Assembly: GCA_023014335.1 (NCBI GenBank)
Contig: JAECYW010000004.1
Coordinates: 2,542,001 to 2,606,000 of the forward strand
Source: Galerina marginata
Taxonomy: Eukaryota > Basidiomycota > Agaricomycetes > Agaricales > Galerinaceae
DNA length: 64,000 nucleotides
Direction of reading: 5' to 3'
The position numbers and the translations under genes were made by a program. Positions 23,886 through 36,262 of this stretch are shown one piece after another; position 1 is the first letter of the stretch, and every line of letters starts with the position of its first letter. Below the pieces are notes generated by a model. That model saw nothing but the letters and a program-made list of their open reading frames with translations. It did not search any database and had not been told where the DNA came from.

Positions 23886-26800
23886 ATGAAGTTATTCCTC
23901 GTCTTATTAGTCTTCTTTTCTCTTATACCAAGAGAGCTCAATCAAATTGGCTTTCTATCTCGCTCTTTGCAAAGCTTGGCTTTAGGTATGCCTTTAATAC
24001 CCTTTGAGTTCTCAAAACTGACCCTTTTGACTTTAAAAGCTGACACCTTATTCTTGCAAGAGACTACTTGCTTTTATAACACACATGATATTCAAACCTC
24101 ATCTGGCATTTTTGGCATTGGCATTCAGCGTCATACTTTTGATATTTCTGACATTAGCATTCAACGTACACCTAATATTTCTGGCATCCAACTTAAACTT
24201 GTCCAACACATATTTGATATATCTACAACCAAGATCCTTTATAAATGGAATATCTCTGATAATGACATTGGTTACCTAGTTAGCAAATTCAAAGCTTACA
24301 GTCTCTACATGCCTATATTTAATGCTTTTGTAGAATATATTTATTTGACCAGCTGTTCTCTAAACAAGCTATTGTCCTATGTATATATGGCTTCATTAGA
24401 GTCTAATATCTTTTATCAGATCCACAGAGCATATCTACAACTTATCAGAAATCTTCTATTAAAACATGAATATTCAAACTTTATGAGGCTTAACACTAAA
24501 TCTTCTCAGTTGGCCCTGCATCAGCTGGCTTTATTTACTTACGACGTATCTCCAATATTAGTATCTTCTGCAATTCAGACTTTTGTTTTGGCTAGAATTC
24601 CAATGCTTTATCTACATGAAGAGAAAGTATCTATGCAGTGGTGGTATAATTATCAACAACCTCTATCAAATTTCTGTACAGTTAGTTCTTGTTCCAAACA
24701 TTTTATAAACCAGTTAAAATGTTTAACAGCACATAATTGGGATGGAAGTGATTGTATTCTTCAACCTGATAACTCTGCTTTCTTTGGGGCTGGTACTAAT
24801 AAAACTCTAACATATGCTGCTATTTCAAAATATATTCTTTTTCAAAGTACACCAATCACTCAAGATAATACAGCCTTAAAATTTAAAAGCCATATGCCAT
24901 TTAAGAAAGCATTGGATAAATATACTAATAAGAAAGATGTTTTTTTAGCACGTATACCTTTGGAACTGTTATGTGATAAGATTACTGTAAGTCAAGCCCG
25001 CGCTATTGCAAAATGTCATGATATTGGAAAAGTAAGCAAGCACACTTTACCAGCATTAATGACTGTATTATCTTCTCATCAATGTGTTGGAAACTGTACT
25101 GGCTTTTGTACTATTTTTGTACTTCCACCATCTACATTAAAAGCAGCTGCTGAACGTCAAAGTAAATGGTATGACAAACTTGATAAAATTGAAAAAGCCA
25201 ATATTATCGCTAATAAAATAACTCAAAAAAACTTAAAGAAACAGAAAGATATACTCCAGTTTGAAAAAAAAAATAAAGTATTTCCTCCTCAGCCACCATC
25301 TAAAAGTCTTCTTCATAAAATCATTTCAGGCTTTATACAGGATACAAGTCCTTCTCAATTTGTAGAAGCAGGCTGTGCAGTTTGTGGAAGATTAACACCT
25401 TTCAAAAATCTGATACCTTTAGGTGAAATAAAGAATAAATTAAAGATATTAGTAAATCCAGGTATTACTCGCAAAGAAAGAAAAACTCCTGAAGATCCTA
25501 TTTCTGATATTACTGGTCCAATTATTGATTCAAAATGTACTCATGCATGTAAAACCTGTTGTGCTAGTTTGAAGAAAAACAAAATACCCTCATTTGCTTT
25601 AGCTTCAGGTTTTTGGGTCGGTGAAATACCAGATGTGCTTAAAAATCTGACTTATGTTGAAAAGCTTTTAATTGCACGTGTAAGACACAATAGATGCATA
25701 GTCAAAGTGGCATCAGGCAGATATAAAATGAGAGCCAATGCTATTACCTTTCAAAATCCAGTCCCAAAAATATATGATGTTTTACCACCTCCAGTAAAAG
25801 AGCTTGATGAAGTTCTTGCATTTATATTTACTGGACCTTGCAGACCCACCAAAGATGATATTAAACGCACTCCTTTACTTGTCCATCGCAACCATGTAGC
25901 TAAGGCTTTAAATTGGCTTAAATTAAATCATACTGATTATTCTGATGTTGGTATCTCAAAAGACAACTTAATGCAATATCCTGAAAGTGACTGTCCTGTT
26001 GTTATTGACTATAGGGAGTCTATTATAAATAAAGATCCAGAAGCCACTAGTGTACATGATAATGAAGAAGAAGATGGTGTAGAATCAGGTCCTTGCTCAT
26101 TTACTGTTCAAGGTCTTACAGGACAAGAGTTTTCAGAGCTTTCTATTGATACTATAAAAGCCAAAGCTTTGGAACATCTTATGAGCAATGGAAAAATTTT
26201 ATTTGCTGGCCATTCTGAAAAACCTTGCTCAATATTTAAAAATCCTCAGTTGTTTCCTTCTATGCTTCCATGGCTTTTTCCATATGGTCACTTGGTCAGA
26301 GGCCATTGCTGCGCATGGCAAAAACAAGTTCTTACTTTCAAGGTGAGTCCGACTTTAAATAAAGGTTAAATAAATAAATAATGCATAGTCCGCTCAAATC
26401 TGAACCGATTGGGATGATCTTATACTCAAAAAAAGCAGAAAAATGAGGCGATTCTAGCAAGACTAATTGCGCCTGGTCACGTGACCAGGAAGGCCCTGAT
26501 TTTTACGAATTTTTTGATACCAAGATCATCAAAATTGGCCAAGTAATGGCTGAGATACAGAAACCATGCAGGGTCACAGTATGAGTGGGAGAATTTCGAA
26601 CCATTGCGTTAGGAATGTTTTCTGCCTGCTATGCAGGCCGGAAAACAAGTTCTTTTACTACGTAAGAACTTGTAACAAGATTAATTATTAGACTACAATA
26701 AGAACTTGTAAAAAGATTAATTCATACGTCGCTTAGTTTTTATTAGATTGCCTTGAAACAAAGTGTGTAATTATCAGAAAAATCAGGGCTAAAAGATGGT

Positions 26801-29800
26801 GTCACATGTGTTATGTCACATCTTTATGTGACTTACCAAATGCGGAATATTGTTGAAAACACAGTAAATAAGCTATATTGAAAGATTTTAAAGGCATTAA
26901 GATAAAATAAAAATACTGATAATGTTTTTTTTACCTAAGAGATGGTCTGTGCACACATATCACATGACATATCCCTGAGAATATTTTTGTCCAAGTTGGT
27001 GCATTACCAAATCCAAGGCAATTGCACAAAGTCCTGCTGTGAGTTTGATTATGTAAGCTTCTAGAACATTATTTCCATGTTATTTGGTCATGTTTGGCAA
27101 TGTTTGGTGTGCCTTTTATGGGTTATCCAGTCAGTTTAAAACCAATTTTCGGATTTTTACCAAGTTGAGCTGACTGTTTGCCAGATTTGGACACCATGAC
27201 ATCATTGCAAAACATATGTAAATATTTGTACATTATTCTAGATTGGTCTGGGTAACATATTTTAGTATATCTAGCTCACTGAAATTCATTTTAAGTGTAA
27301 ATTTACACAAATTTGCGCTTTTTGGGTCGTGTGAGCAGGTCACATGACCTAATCGTCCCTGGATACACATGCCACATGAAAGCCCTGATTTTTACGAATT
27401 TTTTGATACCAAGATCATCAAAATTGGCCAAGTAATGGCTGAGATACAGAAACCATGCAGGGTCACAGTATGAGTGGGAGAATTTCGAACCATTGCGTTA
27501 GGAATGTTTTCTGCCTGCTATGCAGGCCGGAAAACAAGTTCTTTTACTACGTAAGAACTTGTAACAAGATTAATTATTAGACTACAATAAGAACTTGTAA
27601 AAAGATTAATTCATACGTCGCTTAGTTTTTATTAGATTGCCTTGAAACAAAGTGTGTAATTATCAGAAAAATCAGGGCTAAAAGATGGTGTCACATGTGT
27701 TATGTCACATCTTTATGTGACTTACCAAATGCGGAATATTGTTGAAAACACAGTAAATAAGCTATATTGAAAGATTTTAAAGGCATTAAGATAAAATAAA
27801 AATACTGATAATGTTTTTTTTACCTAAGAGATGGTCTGTGCACACATATCACATGACATATCCCTGAGAATATTTTTGTCCAAGTTGGTGCATTACCAAA
27901 TCCAAGGCAATTGCACAAAGTCCTGCTGTGAGTTTGATTATGTAAGCTTCTAGAACATTATTTCCATGTTATTTGGTCATGTTTGGCAATGTTTGGTGTG
28001 CCTTTTATGGGTTATCCAGTCAGTTTAAAACCAATTTTCGGATTTTTACCAAGTTGAGCTGACTGTTTGCCAGATTTGGACACCATGACATCATTGCAAA
28101 ACATATGTAAATATTTGTACATTATTCTAGATTGGTCTGGGTAACATATTTTAGTATATCTAGCTCACTGAAATTCATTTTAAGTGTAAATTTACACAAA
28201 TTTGCGCTTTTTGGGTCGTGTGAGCAGGTCACATGACCTAATCGTCCCTGGATACACATGCCACATGAAAGCCCTGATTTTTACGAATTTTTTGATACCA
28301 AGATCATCAAAATTGGCCAAGTAATGGCTGAGATACAGAAACCATGCAGGGTCACAGTATGAGTGGGAGAATTTCGAACCATTGCGTTAGGAATGTTTTC
28401 TGCCTGCTATGCAGGCCGGAAAACAAGTTCTTTTACTACGTAAGAACTTGTAACAAGATTAATTATTAGACTACAATAAGAACTTGTAAAAAGATTAATT
28501 CATACGTCGCTTAGTTTTTATTAGATTGCCTTGAAACAAAGTGTGTAATTATCAGAAAAATCAGGGCTAAAAGATGGTGTCACATGTGTTATGTCACATC
28601 TTTATGTGACTTACCAAATGCGGAATATTGTTGAAAACACAGTAAATAAGCTATATTGAAAGATTTTAAAGGCATTAAGATAAAATAAAAATACTGATAA
28701 TGTTTTTTTTACCTAAGAGATGGTCTGTGCACACATATCACATGACATATCCCTGAGAATATTTTTGTCCAAGTTGGTGCATTACCAAATCCAAGGCAAT
28801 TGCACAAAGTCCTGCTGTGAGTTTGATTATGTAAGCTTCTAGAACATTATTTCCATGTTATTTGGTCATGTTTGGCAATGTTTGGTGTGCCTTTTATGGG
28901 TTATCCAGTCAGTTTAAAACCAATTTTCGGATTTTTACCAAGTTGAGCTGACTGTTTGCCAGATTTGGACACCATGACATCATTGCAAAACATATGTAAA
29001 TATTTGTACATTATTCTAGATTGGTCTGGGTAACATATTTTAGTATATCTAGCTCACTGAAATTCATTTTAAGTGTAAATTTACACAAATTTGCGCTTTT
29101 TGGGTCGTGTGAGCAGGTCACATGACCTAATCGTCCCTGGATACACATGCCACATGAAAGCCCTGATTTTTACGAATTTTTTGATACCAAGATCATCAAA
29201 ATTGGCCAAGTAATGGCTGAGATACAGAAACCATGCAGGGTCACAGTATGAGTGGGAGAATTTCGAACCATTGCGTTAGGAATGTTTTCTGCCTGCTATG
29301 CAGGCCGGAAAACAAGTTCTTTTACTACGTAAGAACTTGTAACAAGATTAATTATTAGACTACAATAAGAACTTGTAAAAAGATTAATTCATACGTCGCT
29401 TAGTTTTTATTAGATTGCCTTGAAACAAAGTGTGTAATTATCAGAAAAATCAGGGCTAAAAGATGGTGTCACATGTGTTATGTCACATCTTTATGTGACT
29501 TACCAAATGCGGAATATTGTTGAAAACACAGTAAATAAGCTATATTGAAAGATTTTAAAGGCATTAAGATAAAATAAAAATACTGATAATGTTTTTTTTA
29601 CCTAAGAGATGGTCTGTGCACACATATCACATGACATATCCCTGAGAATATTTTTGTCCAAGTTGGTGCATTACCAAATCCAAGGCAATTGCACAAAGTC
29701 CTGCTGTGAGTTTGATTATGTAAGCTTCTAGAACATTATTTCCATGTTATTTGGTCATGTTTGGCAATGTTTGGTGTGCCTTTTATGGGTTATCCAGTCA

Positions 29801-32800
29801 GTTTAAAACCAATTTTCGGATTTTTACCAAGTTGAGCTGACTGTTTGCCAGATTTGGACACCATGACATCATTGCAAAACATATGTAAATATTTGTACAT
29901 TATTCTAGATTGGTCTGGGTAACATATTTTAGTATATCTAGCTCACTGAAATTCATTTTAAGTGTAAATTTACACAAATTTGCGCTTTTTGGGTCGTGTG
30001 AGCAGGTCACATGACCTAATCGTCCCTGGATACACATGCCACATGAAAGCCCTGATTTTTACGAATTTTTTGATACCAAGATCATCAAAATTGGCCAAGT
30101 AATGGCTGAGATACAGAAACCATGCAGGGTCACAGTATGAGTGGGAGAATTTCGAACTATTGCGTTAGGAATGTTTTCTGCCTGCTATGCAGGCCGGAAA
30201 ACAAGTTCTTTTACTACGTAAGAACTTGTAATGGTGGTATAGGTCAATCAATAATGAACAAAATCCATTCACCTTTGGTCCAGAAAAGACATCTTTTAAT
30301 GTATCATGATAAAAGGTTTCAAACTGATCCTAATTTTCCTTTGATTGCATTTAATCATGAACAGATTTCTCAAAGCACAAGTCGAGGAAGATTAGTAGTA
30401 CAGAGATCTTATTTTTCTGAAATGGCTAATCGCCTATTAAACCTTAATCATTCAGTGTTATCTAATATTAGCAAGCGCCTTTCTCTTGGTGAGCGTGTAA
30501 AACCTGAAACTGAAGAGGAAAAACTATGCTATAAAGTCATACAAGACTTGGATACAATTGGCGGTCATGTTGAAGGTTCTTTAGCAGGTAAAAAGTCTAT
30601 GCGCAATGAAATATGGTCTTTGATTTCCTATATAGGTGCACCTTCTTGGTTTATTACACTTTCTCCTGCAGATAGTAAACATCCAATCTGTCTTTATTTT
30701 GCTGATAAGGATATTGAGTTCAAACCTGAGATTTGTTTGCCTGATGAAGCTTACCGCCTTGTTGCTCAAAACCCTGTGGCAGCTGCAAGATTCTTTCATT
30801 TTATGTGTGAAACCTTTATTAAACATGTATTAGGTGTTGGCAATGACTTTCCAGGCTTGTATGGTAAAACAAATGCTTACTATGGAACAGTTGAACAACA
30901 AGGACGTCTAACTTTGCATCTACATCTTCTATTATGGATTAAAAATTCACTTTCACCTCAGGAGATCAGAGATCGCATCATGGATACTACTTCTGACTTT
31001 CAAAAACAAATGGTAGAATATCTGGAAAGTGTTCATCAAGGTGAATTGTTAAATGAAAAGCCATTAGCTGATATTCTTGCATCTTTTAAATCTAAGCAAG
31101 AACAAACTGGTTATTCAGATCCAACAAAAACAATGCCAAAACCTCCACCAGAGTTATGTAAATCAAAAAATTGTACAGATTGTTCCAACTGCAAGGAATT
31201 AAAAGAATGGTGGATCAAGTTTGAAGAAGAGACCAATGACATACTTGCAAGATCTAATAGACATGACTGTAGAACTGATATTGAAACCAAAGATGGTAGA
31301 TCTGTAAGAAAAGGCTGCAAAAATAGCAAAGGTGAATGTAAAGCAAGGTTTCCTAGAGATATTGTTGAGAATACAATGGTTGAACCTCTTACAGGTGCTC
31401 TAAAATTAAAAAAAGGTGAAAGTTGGATGAATACATTTACACCAGCTCTGTCTTATCTTATTAGAGCAAATACAGATGTAACAAGTCTTTTGTCTGGAAC
31501 TTCAGTCAAAGCTGTTGTTGCTTATGTTACAGATTATGTTACTAAACCAGGTCTTACAACTTATTCAATCTTTGATACAGTGCGCCAAATATTCTCTAAA
31601 AATTCAGAGTTACTAGGTGGCAGCAGTAGTCGCCAAGAAACTGCTAGAGCTTTAATGACTAAAATGGTCAACTCACTTACATCTAAAATGGAAATAGGAA
31701 GTCCAATGGCATCTTTATATCTATTAGGAAATCCAGATCATTATACTCAGCATAAATTTATAAAGTTTTACTGGAGACTCTATGTCCGCAAAGTCAGAGA
31801 TGCATGGGGTGATAATGATAAAGAAGAAAGCCCAGAAAAAGTTGTTCTTGATAAGAATCTTGGAGACTATGTTGGTCTATCTAAAGTTGATGATTATATT
31901 TATCGCCCAAACATACACAAAAATATCACTTTATATGAATGGATTCACAGATCAGAAACTACAAGGCGCTCAAAAAAGAACTTGAAAAAATTTGACTCCT
32001 TGCAAGATATACTCAATGGACAGCTTGATAATATTGAAGAAGAAGAATTAGATGAGCAGCTGGATTCAAATGATGAGCTAGATATTATTTCACAAGTTGG
32101 TGGTGGCAAATCCAGCCAGTCAGATGATGAATTAAATATTCAAAATAGTACTATCAATAAAACTACTGAAACAAGTCTTAATATAAAGTATAACTTCTTA
32201 CCTGGTCATCCTCTGTATAGAACACATGAGGTAGTTTATAAAACCAATGATCCTTTAATAGTTCCAGTGTTTTTAGGTGGCATTCTTCCTAGAAGTGATC
32301 AAGGTGATAGAGAATATTATTGTTCAACAATGTTAACACTTTTTAAACCATGGAGAACTGGAAGAGATCTTAAGCTTGAAAATCAAACCTGGGATGAAGC
32401 TTTTAATGCTTTCAAATTTGCTAAACATCAAAACCAGTTGATGAAGAATTTCAATTTAAGATATGAATGCAATGATGCCAGAGATGATTACTCTGCTAAA
32501 TTGAAAAAAGGTGCAGCTCAAAAGAATAGTATATTTGGATCTTGGATTGATAATGAACAAACTCTTAATGAACTAGATCAGACAGCATTGGACTATACTG
32601 ATGATGGTCCACTAGCATCTTTTGATAATGAACAAGACATGTCTGAACTTCTTATCAATGATGCAGCTAAAACTGAAGAAATGGCTCAGATTGAAAAAGT
32701 AGTTCAAAATATAGGCTGGCTGGATAGCTCCAAAGACAATACTATAAAACCTGATAGCACTTTTAAACCTACTGAGAATTTCAATAGCAGTGAATGGAAT

Positions 32801-35707
32801 TCTATAGTTGATGCTGCTAAAAAAGATGTTATTGCTCAAAGAATGAAGGATCTGCCATCAGGTATTAATAAATCTACTGATAACCATGAGTCTCATGATG
32901 AAGTTGTAGTATCAGATATATCATATATTAATAAGGATTTCCAGGCTGAGAAATTGAATGAACAGAAATTCATTGATGATACTGTTAGTAAATTTAGCTT
33001 GAATACAGAACAAGAGCGTGCATTCCGCATTGTGGCTAATCATGCAACCCTTCATAAAACTGAACCTCTTAAAATGTATCTAGGTGGAATGGGTGGAACT
33101 GGTAAATCTCAGGTTATTAAAGCTTTAATTGCTTTTTTTGAACTAAGAAAAGAAAAACATCGCATTATGATTCTGGCTCCTACTGGTTCAGCAGCTGCTT
33201 TACTCAAAGGATCTACATATCATTCAGCTCTAGGTATTCAAACTGAGGCAATGAAAAAAAATGAACAAACCAATTTAGCTCAGGTTTATGCTAGACTTGA
33301 AGGTGTTGAATATATTTTTCTTGATGAAGTTTCAATGTTATCATGTCTTGATCTTTATAAAATCAGTGCTCAGCTTGCTAAACTTAAAAATATTGTGGAT
33401 AATCCTTTTGGTGGTATGAATATGATTTTTGCTGGAGATTTTGCTCAATTAGCACCTGTTAAAGGTGCTTCTCTTTACAGCGGAGGAGTTGGTACAACAA
33501 TTAATGCTGCTATGACAGAACCTGGCCAGCAAACTGCAATAGGCAAAGCTTTATGGCATCAGATAACTACAGTTGTGATTTTGCGACAAAACATGAGACA
33601 AAGATTCCAATCTCCTGCAGATACTAAACTTCGCACTGCTTTAGAAAATATGCGCTATGCAGCCTGTACAGCTTCTGATATTCAGTTTCTCAGAACAAGA
33701 ATAGCTGGAAAAAGAAAGGATCAGCCCAATATTGCTAGTTCATTATTCCGCAATGTCTCAATCATTCTAGGTTTAAATTCTGAAAAGGACAAAATCAATG
33801 ATCTGGGATGTCAGAGATTTGCAAAAGACACTGGTCAGACTCTAACTGATTTTTATTCTGTGGATACTATTGGTGAAAGTGTTCCACCTGAAACACTTAG
33901 ACTTTTAAAGAGAAAAAATCCTCAAGCTAAAACAATCAGAAAAAAACAAGTTTCTCTTCCTTCAAAACTTCAAAATATTCTATGGAATATGAGATATTCA
34001 ATGACTGAAACTGTTCCTGGAAAATTGTCTTTATGTTTTGGAATGCCAGTTATGATCCGCAATAATGATGCTACAGAATTATGTATCACACGGGGTCAAG
34101 AAGCTCATGTTGTAGGCTGGCAAGCTTCAAAAGGTGCTGAAAATCATTTGGTTCTTGATGTTTTATTTGTCAAACTTGATTCACCAGCTAAGACAATTCA
34201 ACTTAAAGGTCTTCCTCAAAATGTTGTTCCTTTAACTCGCTCTAGCAAGAGTGTTCTTTGTTCAGGTTTAAAATCCCCTATTTCAATTAATAGATCTCAA
34301 GTTTCTGTGCTTCCAAATTTTGCAATGACTGATTATGCTTCACAAGGAAAAACAAGAGAATACAATGTTGTAAATTTGAATAGTTGTAGAAGTCATATGG
34401 CTTATTACACTGCATTATCTAGAGGTTCAACTGCTGAAGGCACTATTATTCTTCAAGGCTTTGATGATCATAAAATTACATGTGGTATATCTGGTTATCT
34501 AAGACAAGAATTCAGAGAACTTGAGTTATTAGATGAAATTACTAGACTCAAATATCTTGATCAACTACCTACTTCAATTACTGGAAATCTTAGAAATATT
34601 ATAATAAGACAGTATCAACAAATCAAAGGCACAGGTTATTGTCCACCTTGTATAGATAAAGCTCTACAATGGTCTAAAGAAAAGCCAATGGAAAATACAG
34701 CAGCTGTTAAAGATAGTCCATGGACTATTATCAATAAGAAGCCTGTGGTTTCAAAAGCTAAAACTTTTGTTGCACAACATTTTCAGCCTGCCAAAGGTTC
34801 AATCCCAGTTAAAGTAAACAATTTAAAGAGGAAAATAGAAGATACTGAAATACCTATAGTTCCATTAGAGGCTAAAAAAATAATTAAGACCAAAAAACCC
34901 AAAATTACTTATGATATTGAACTTCAAGGCTTAAAATGGGATTCAGTCAATTATAGCTGTTCTTATGACTCATTATTTACAATATTGTTCAATTTATGGT
35001 CTCAAAACAAAAAACAATGGACCAAAGAGCTTAGTCAATATGGCGAATTTACACAAACTTTGGTAAAGGGATATAAAAATGTTCAAACTGGATCTCAAAC
35101 ATTATCTGCAGTTAGAGATTTGGTTAGACATGAATTAAAAACATCTCAACCAGATAAATTCCCTATAGGGCATACAGGAACTGATATCCGTGATCTTTTA
35201 CAATCAATGTTCCAAAAGCCCAATCAGAAAGATATCAGTTATGAAAAGTGCAGTGATTGTAATTATGAAGCAACTTCTCAAATTCAATCTCAATCTTTGA
35301 TATTTATTACATGTTCTTCACATAAATCTACTCAGTCAAACTTTAAACACTGGCAAAACCAAAAGAAATATTGTGGACTATGTACTAAAAAAGTTTGTAT
35401 CACAAGATATTTTACTATTTCACCAAGTTTTATATGTTTTAGTTTGGAGGTTAAAAAGATTATAAGTAAATATATTAAAATTGAAAACCAAGACAAGAGT
35501 ATAACTAGATTATCATTAAAAGGTATTATATATAGTGGAAGCAATCATTTTACATCAAGATTTATAGTTAATAATGAAATCTGGTACCATGATGGTATTT
35601 GTACTGGTGCTAAATGTATAAAAGAAGGACAGTTAGATGATTTTGAAGGAGATTTATTATTTAAGTGCAAAAAGAAAGAAGCAGTGGTTGTTATATATGG
35701 AGTATGA
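23886..35707 (+). pseudogene. Helitron A Rep-helicase with USP-like C-terminus, split by an insertion
   Basis: The coding parts 23,886-26,290 and 30,232-35,707 join in frame to 2,626 codons once the 3,941-bp insertion is removed. The start was chosen because copy B starts at the equivalent ATG. Order: hydrophobic leader (1-16); long AT-rich N-region; Cys cluster CAVCG (about 496) and CTHACKTCC (about 550); HUH nuclease motif LHLHLLLW (about 1,029) and two-tyrosine motif AYVTDYVTKP (about 1,233) of Helitron Rep; acidic linker; Pif1-type helicase with GGMGGTGKSQ (about 1,752), FLDEVSM and FAGDFAQL, and DYASQGKT (about 2,167); then a C-terminal region with NYSCSYDSL (about 2,374), paired Cys (CSDC, CGLC) and NHFTSR...IWYHDG (about 2,570), resembling ubiquitin-specific proteases. 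Rep nicks and joins DNA and the helicase unwinds it during rolling-circle transposition. Apart from the insertion no lesion is visible. Confidence 0.9.
26291..30231 (-). mobile_element. 889-bp-family Helitron with five 5' termini, inside helicase A
   Basis: 3,941 bp. The 3' end is on the left (CTTGGTCAGAGG, hairpin) and the 5' termini end at 26,675, 27,564, 28,453, 29,342 and 30,231. It lies between A26290 and T30232; copy B has the uninterrupted site (GGTCATGGTGG at about 46,826). Units form their own sequence class (AGTATGAGTGGGAG, GGAATGTTTTC) and are almost identical to each other; the last differs by one C-to-T (GAACTATTG). An 18-bp CACGTG palindrome is at 26,472-26,489. The terminal unit's reading frame is open through the 5' end into helicase codons, giving a chimeric open frame from 30,122. 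Confidence 0.95.
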
Positions 35708-35910
35708 ATTGATAATAATTATACAGAGCTGATAATATACTGGTAGTTTGTAGAGTAATTTAGTTTAATTGCTAATTAGGTTTTTTCTAACTAATGTAGT
35801 TTAATTCAAACAGTTAAAAGGATATTTGTAACAAGTGTACTATTATAGATAAGAAGCAGCAAAGAAAAAGAACTCGTTTTTGCCATGCGAAGCAATGGCC
35901 TCTAAACAAG
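35708..35910 (+). other. Helitron A 3' tail and terminal hairpin
   Basis: AT-rich 3' tail, then AAAGAACTCGTTTTT, stem GCCAT/ATGGC with 8-nt loop at 35,882-35,899, 11 nt, and the end at CAAG. The pre-hairpin sequence resembles GTAAGAACTTGTTTTT of the 889-bp family, which makes Helitron A or B its likely transposase source. Confidence 0.8.
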
Positions 35911-36262
35911 TAGGGAGAGGGGTGTAAGACGGGAGACCCTTGAAGAGGGAACCCGCTAGGTACGTGGCTTCAACGTTTGGGTGTTTTTGCTCTCCTCATT
36001 CATTTGCCAGCACAATGCAGGGAGGCTGGCGCCGTACCCCGCGATTTGAAGCAGAGCCGTCGTACGGGGGGATTCGAGCCCCTCCCCGCCCCACTCCCCC
36101 CCTTCCCCCTTCATCCGTGGTTCCTCACAGCGCACCACGATTGCCCCACGGCGCTGTGTGCTGGCCACCCACCCGAACACGATCCGAAGCATGGGCGGGG
36201 TGGCCTTCACCGGCTTAAGTCGTCCATAGACCGCAGGGCGGCTACCCTGCCGCGTCGGTCTA
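35911..36262. other. GC-rich host-like segment, no gene assigned
   Basis: 352 bp between Helitron A and the next small element. Short open frames exist on both strands, but none has a recognisable motif. It is probably the host site, continuing at 37,480 beyond the insertion. Confidence 0.4.

Larger units (their letters stand above)
15866..35910 (+). mobile_element. Helitron A: autonomous-type element with JmjC and Rep-helicase genes, carrying three insertions
   Basis: The right end is firm: AAAGAACTCG, hairpin GCCATGCGAAGCAATGGC at 35,882-35,899, then CTCTAAACAAG ending at 35,910 before T. The left end is not established. TTATATCAAAGTC at 15,866, preceded by A, is only a weak candidate. The element holds the JmjC gene (16,072-23,715) and the helicase gene (23,886-35,707) in the same direction, 170 bp apart, exactly as in Helitron B. 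Insertions at 16,443-17,353, 20,244-22,408 and 26,291-30,231 account for about 7 kb. Without them the element would be about 13 kb. Confidence 0.75.

Noticed and set aside
35883..35910. Hairpin as a transcription terminator
   Set aside because: The same hairpin marks the exact 3' boundary of inserted elements elsewhere, so it is a Helitron end.
36060..36120. tRNA-like GATTCGAGCCCCT
   Set aside because: It has only a T-loop-like match, and no acceptor, D or anticodon stems could be built around it.
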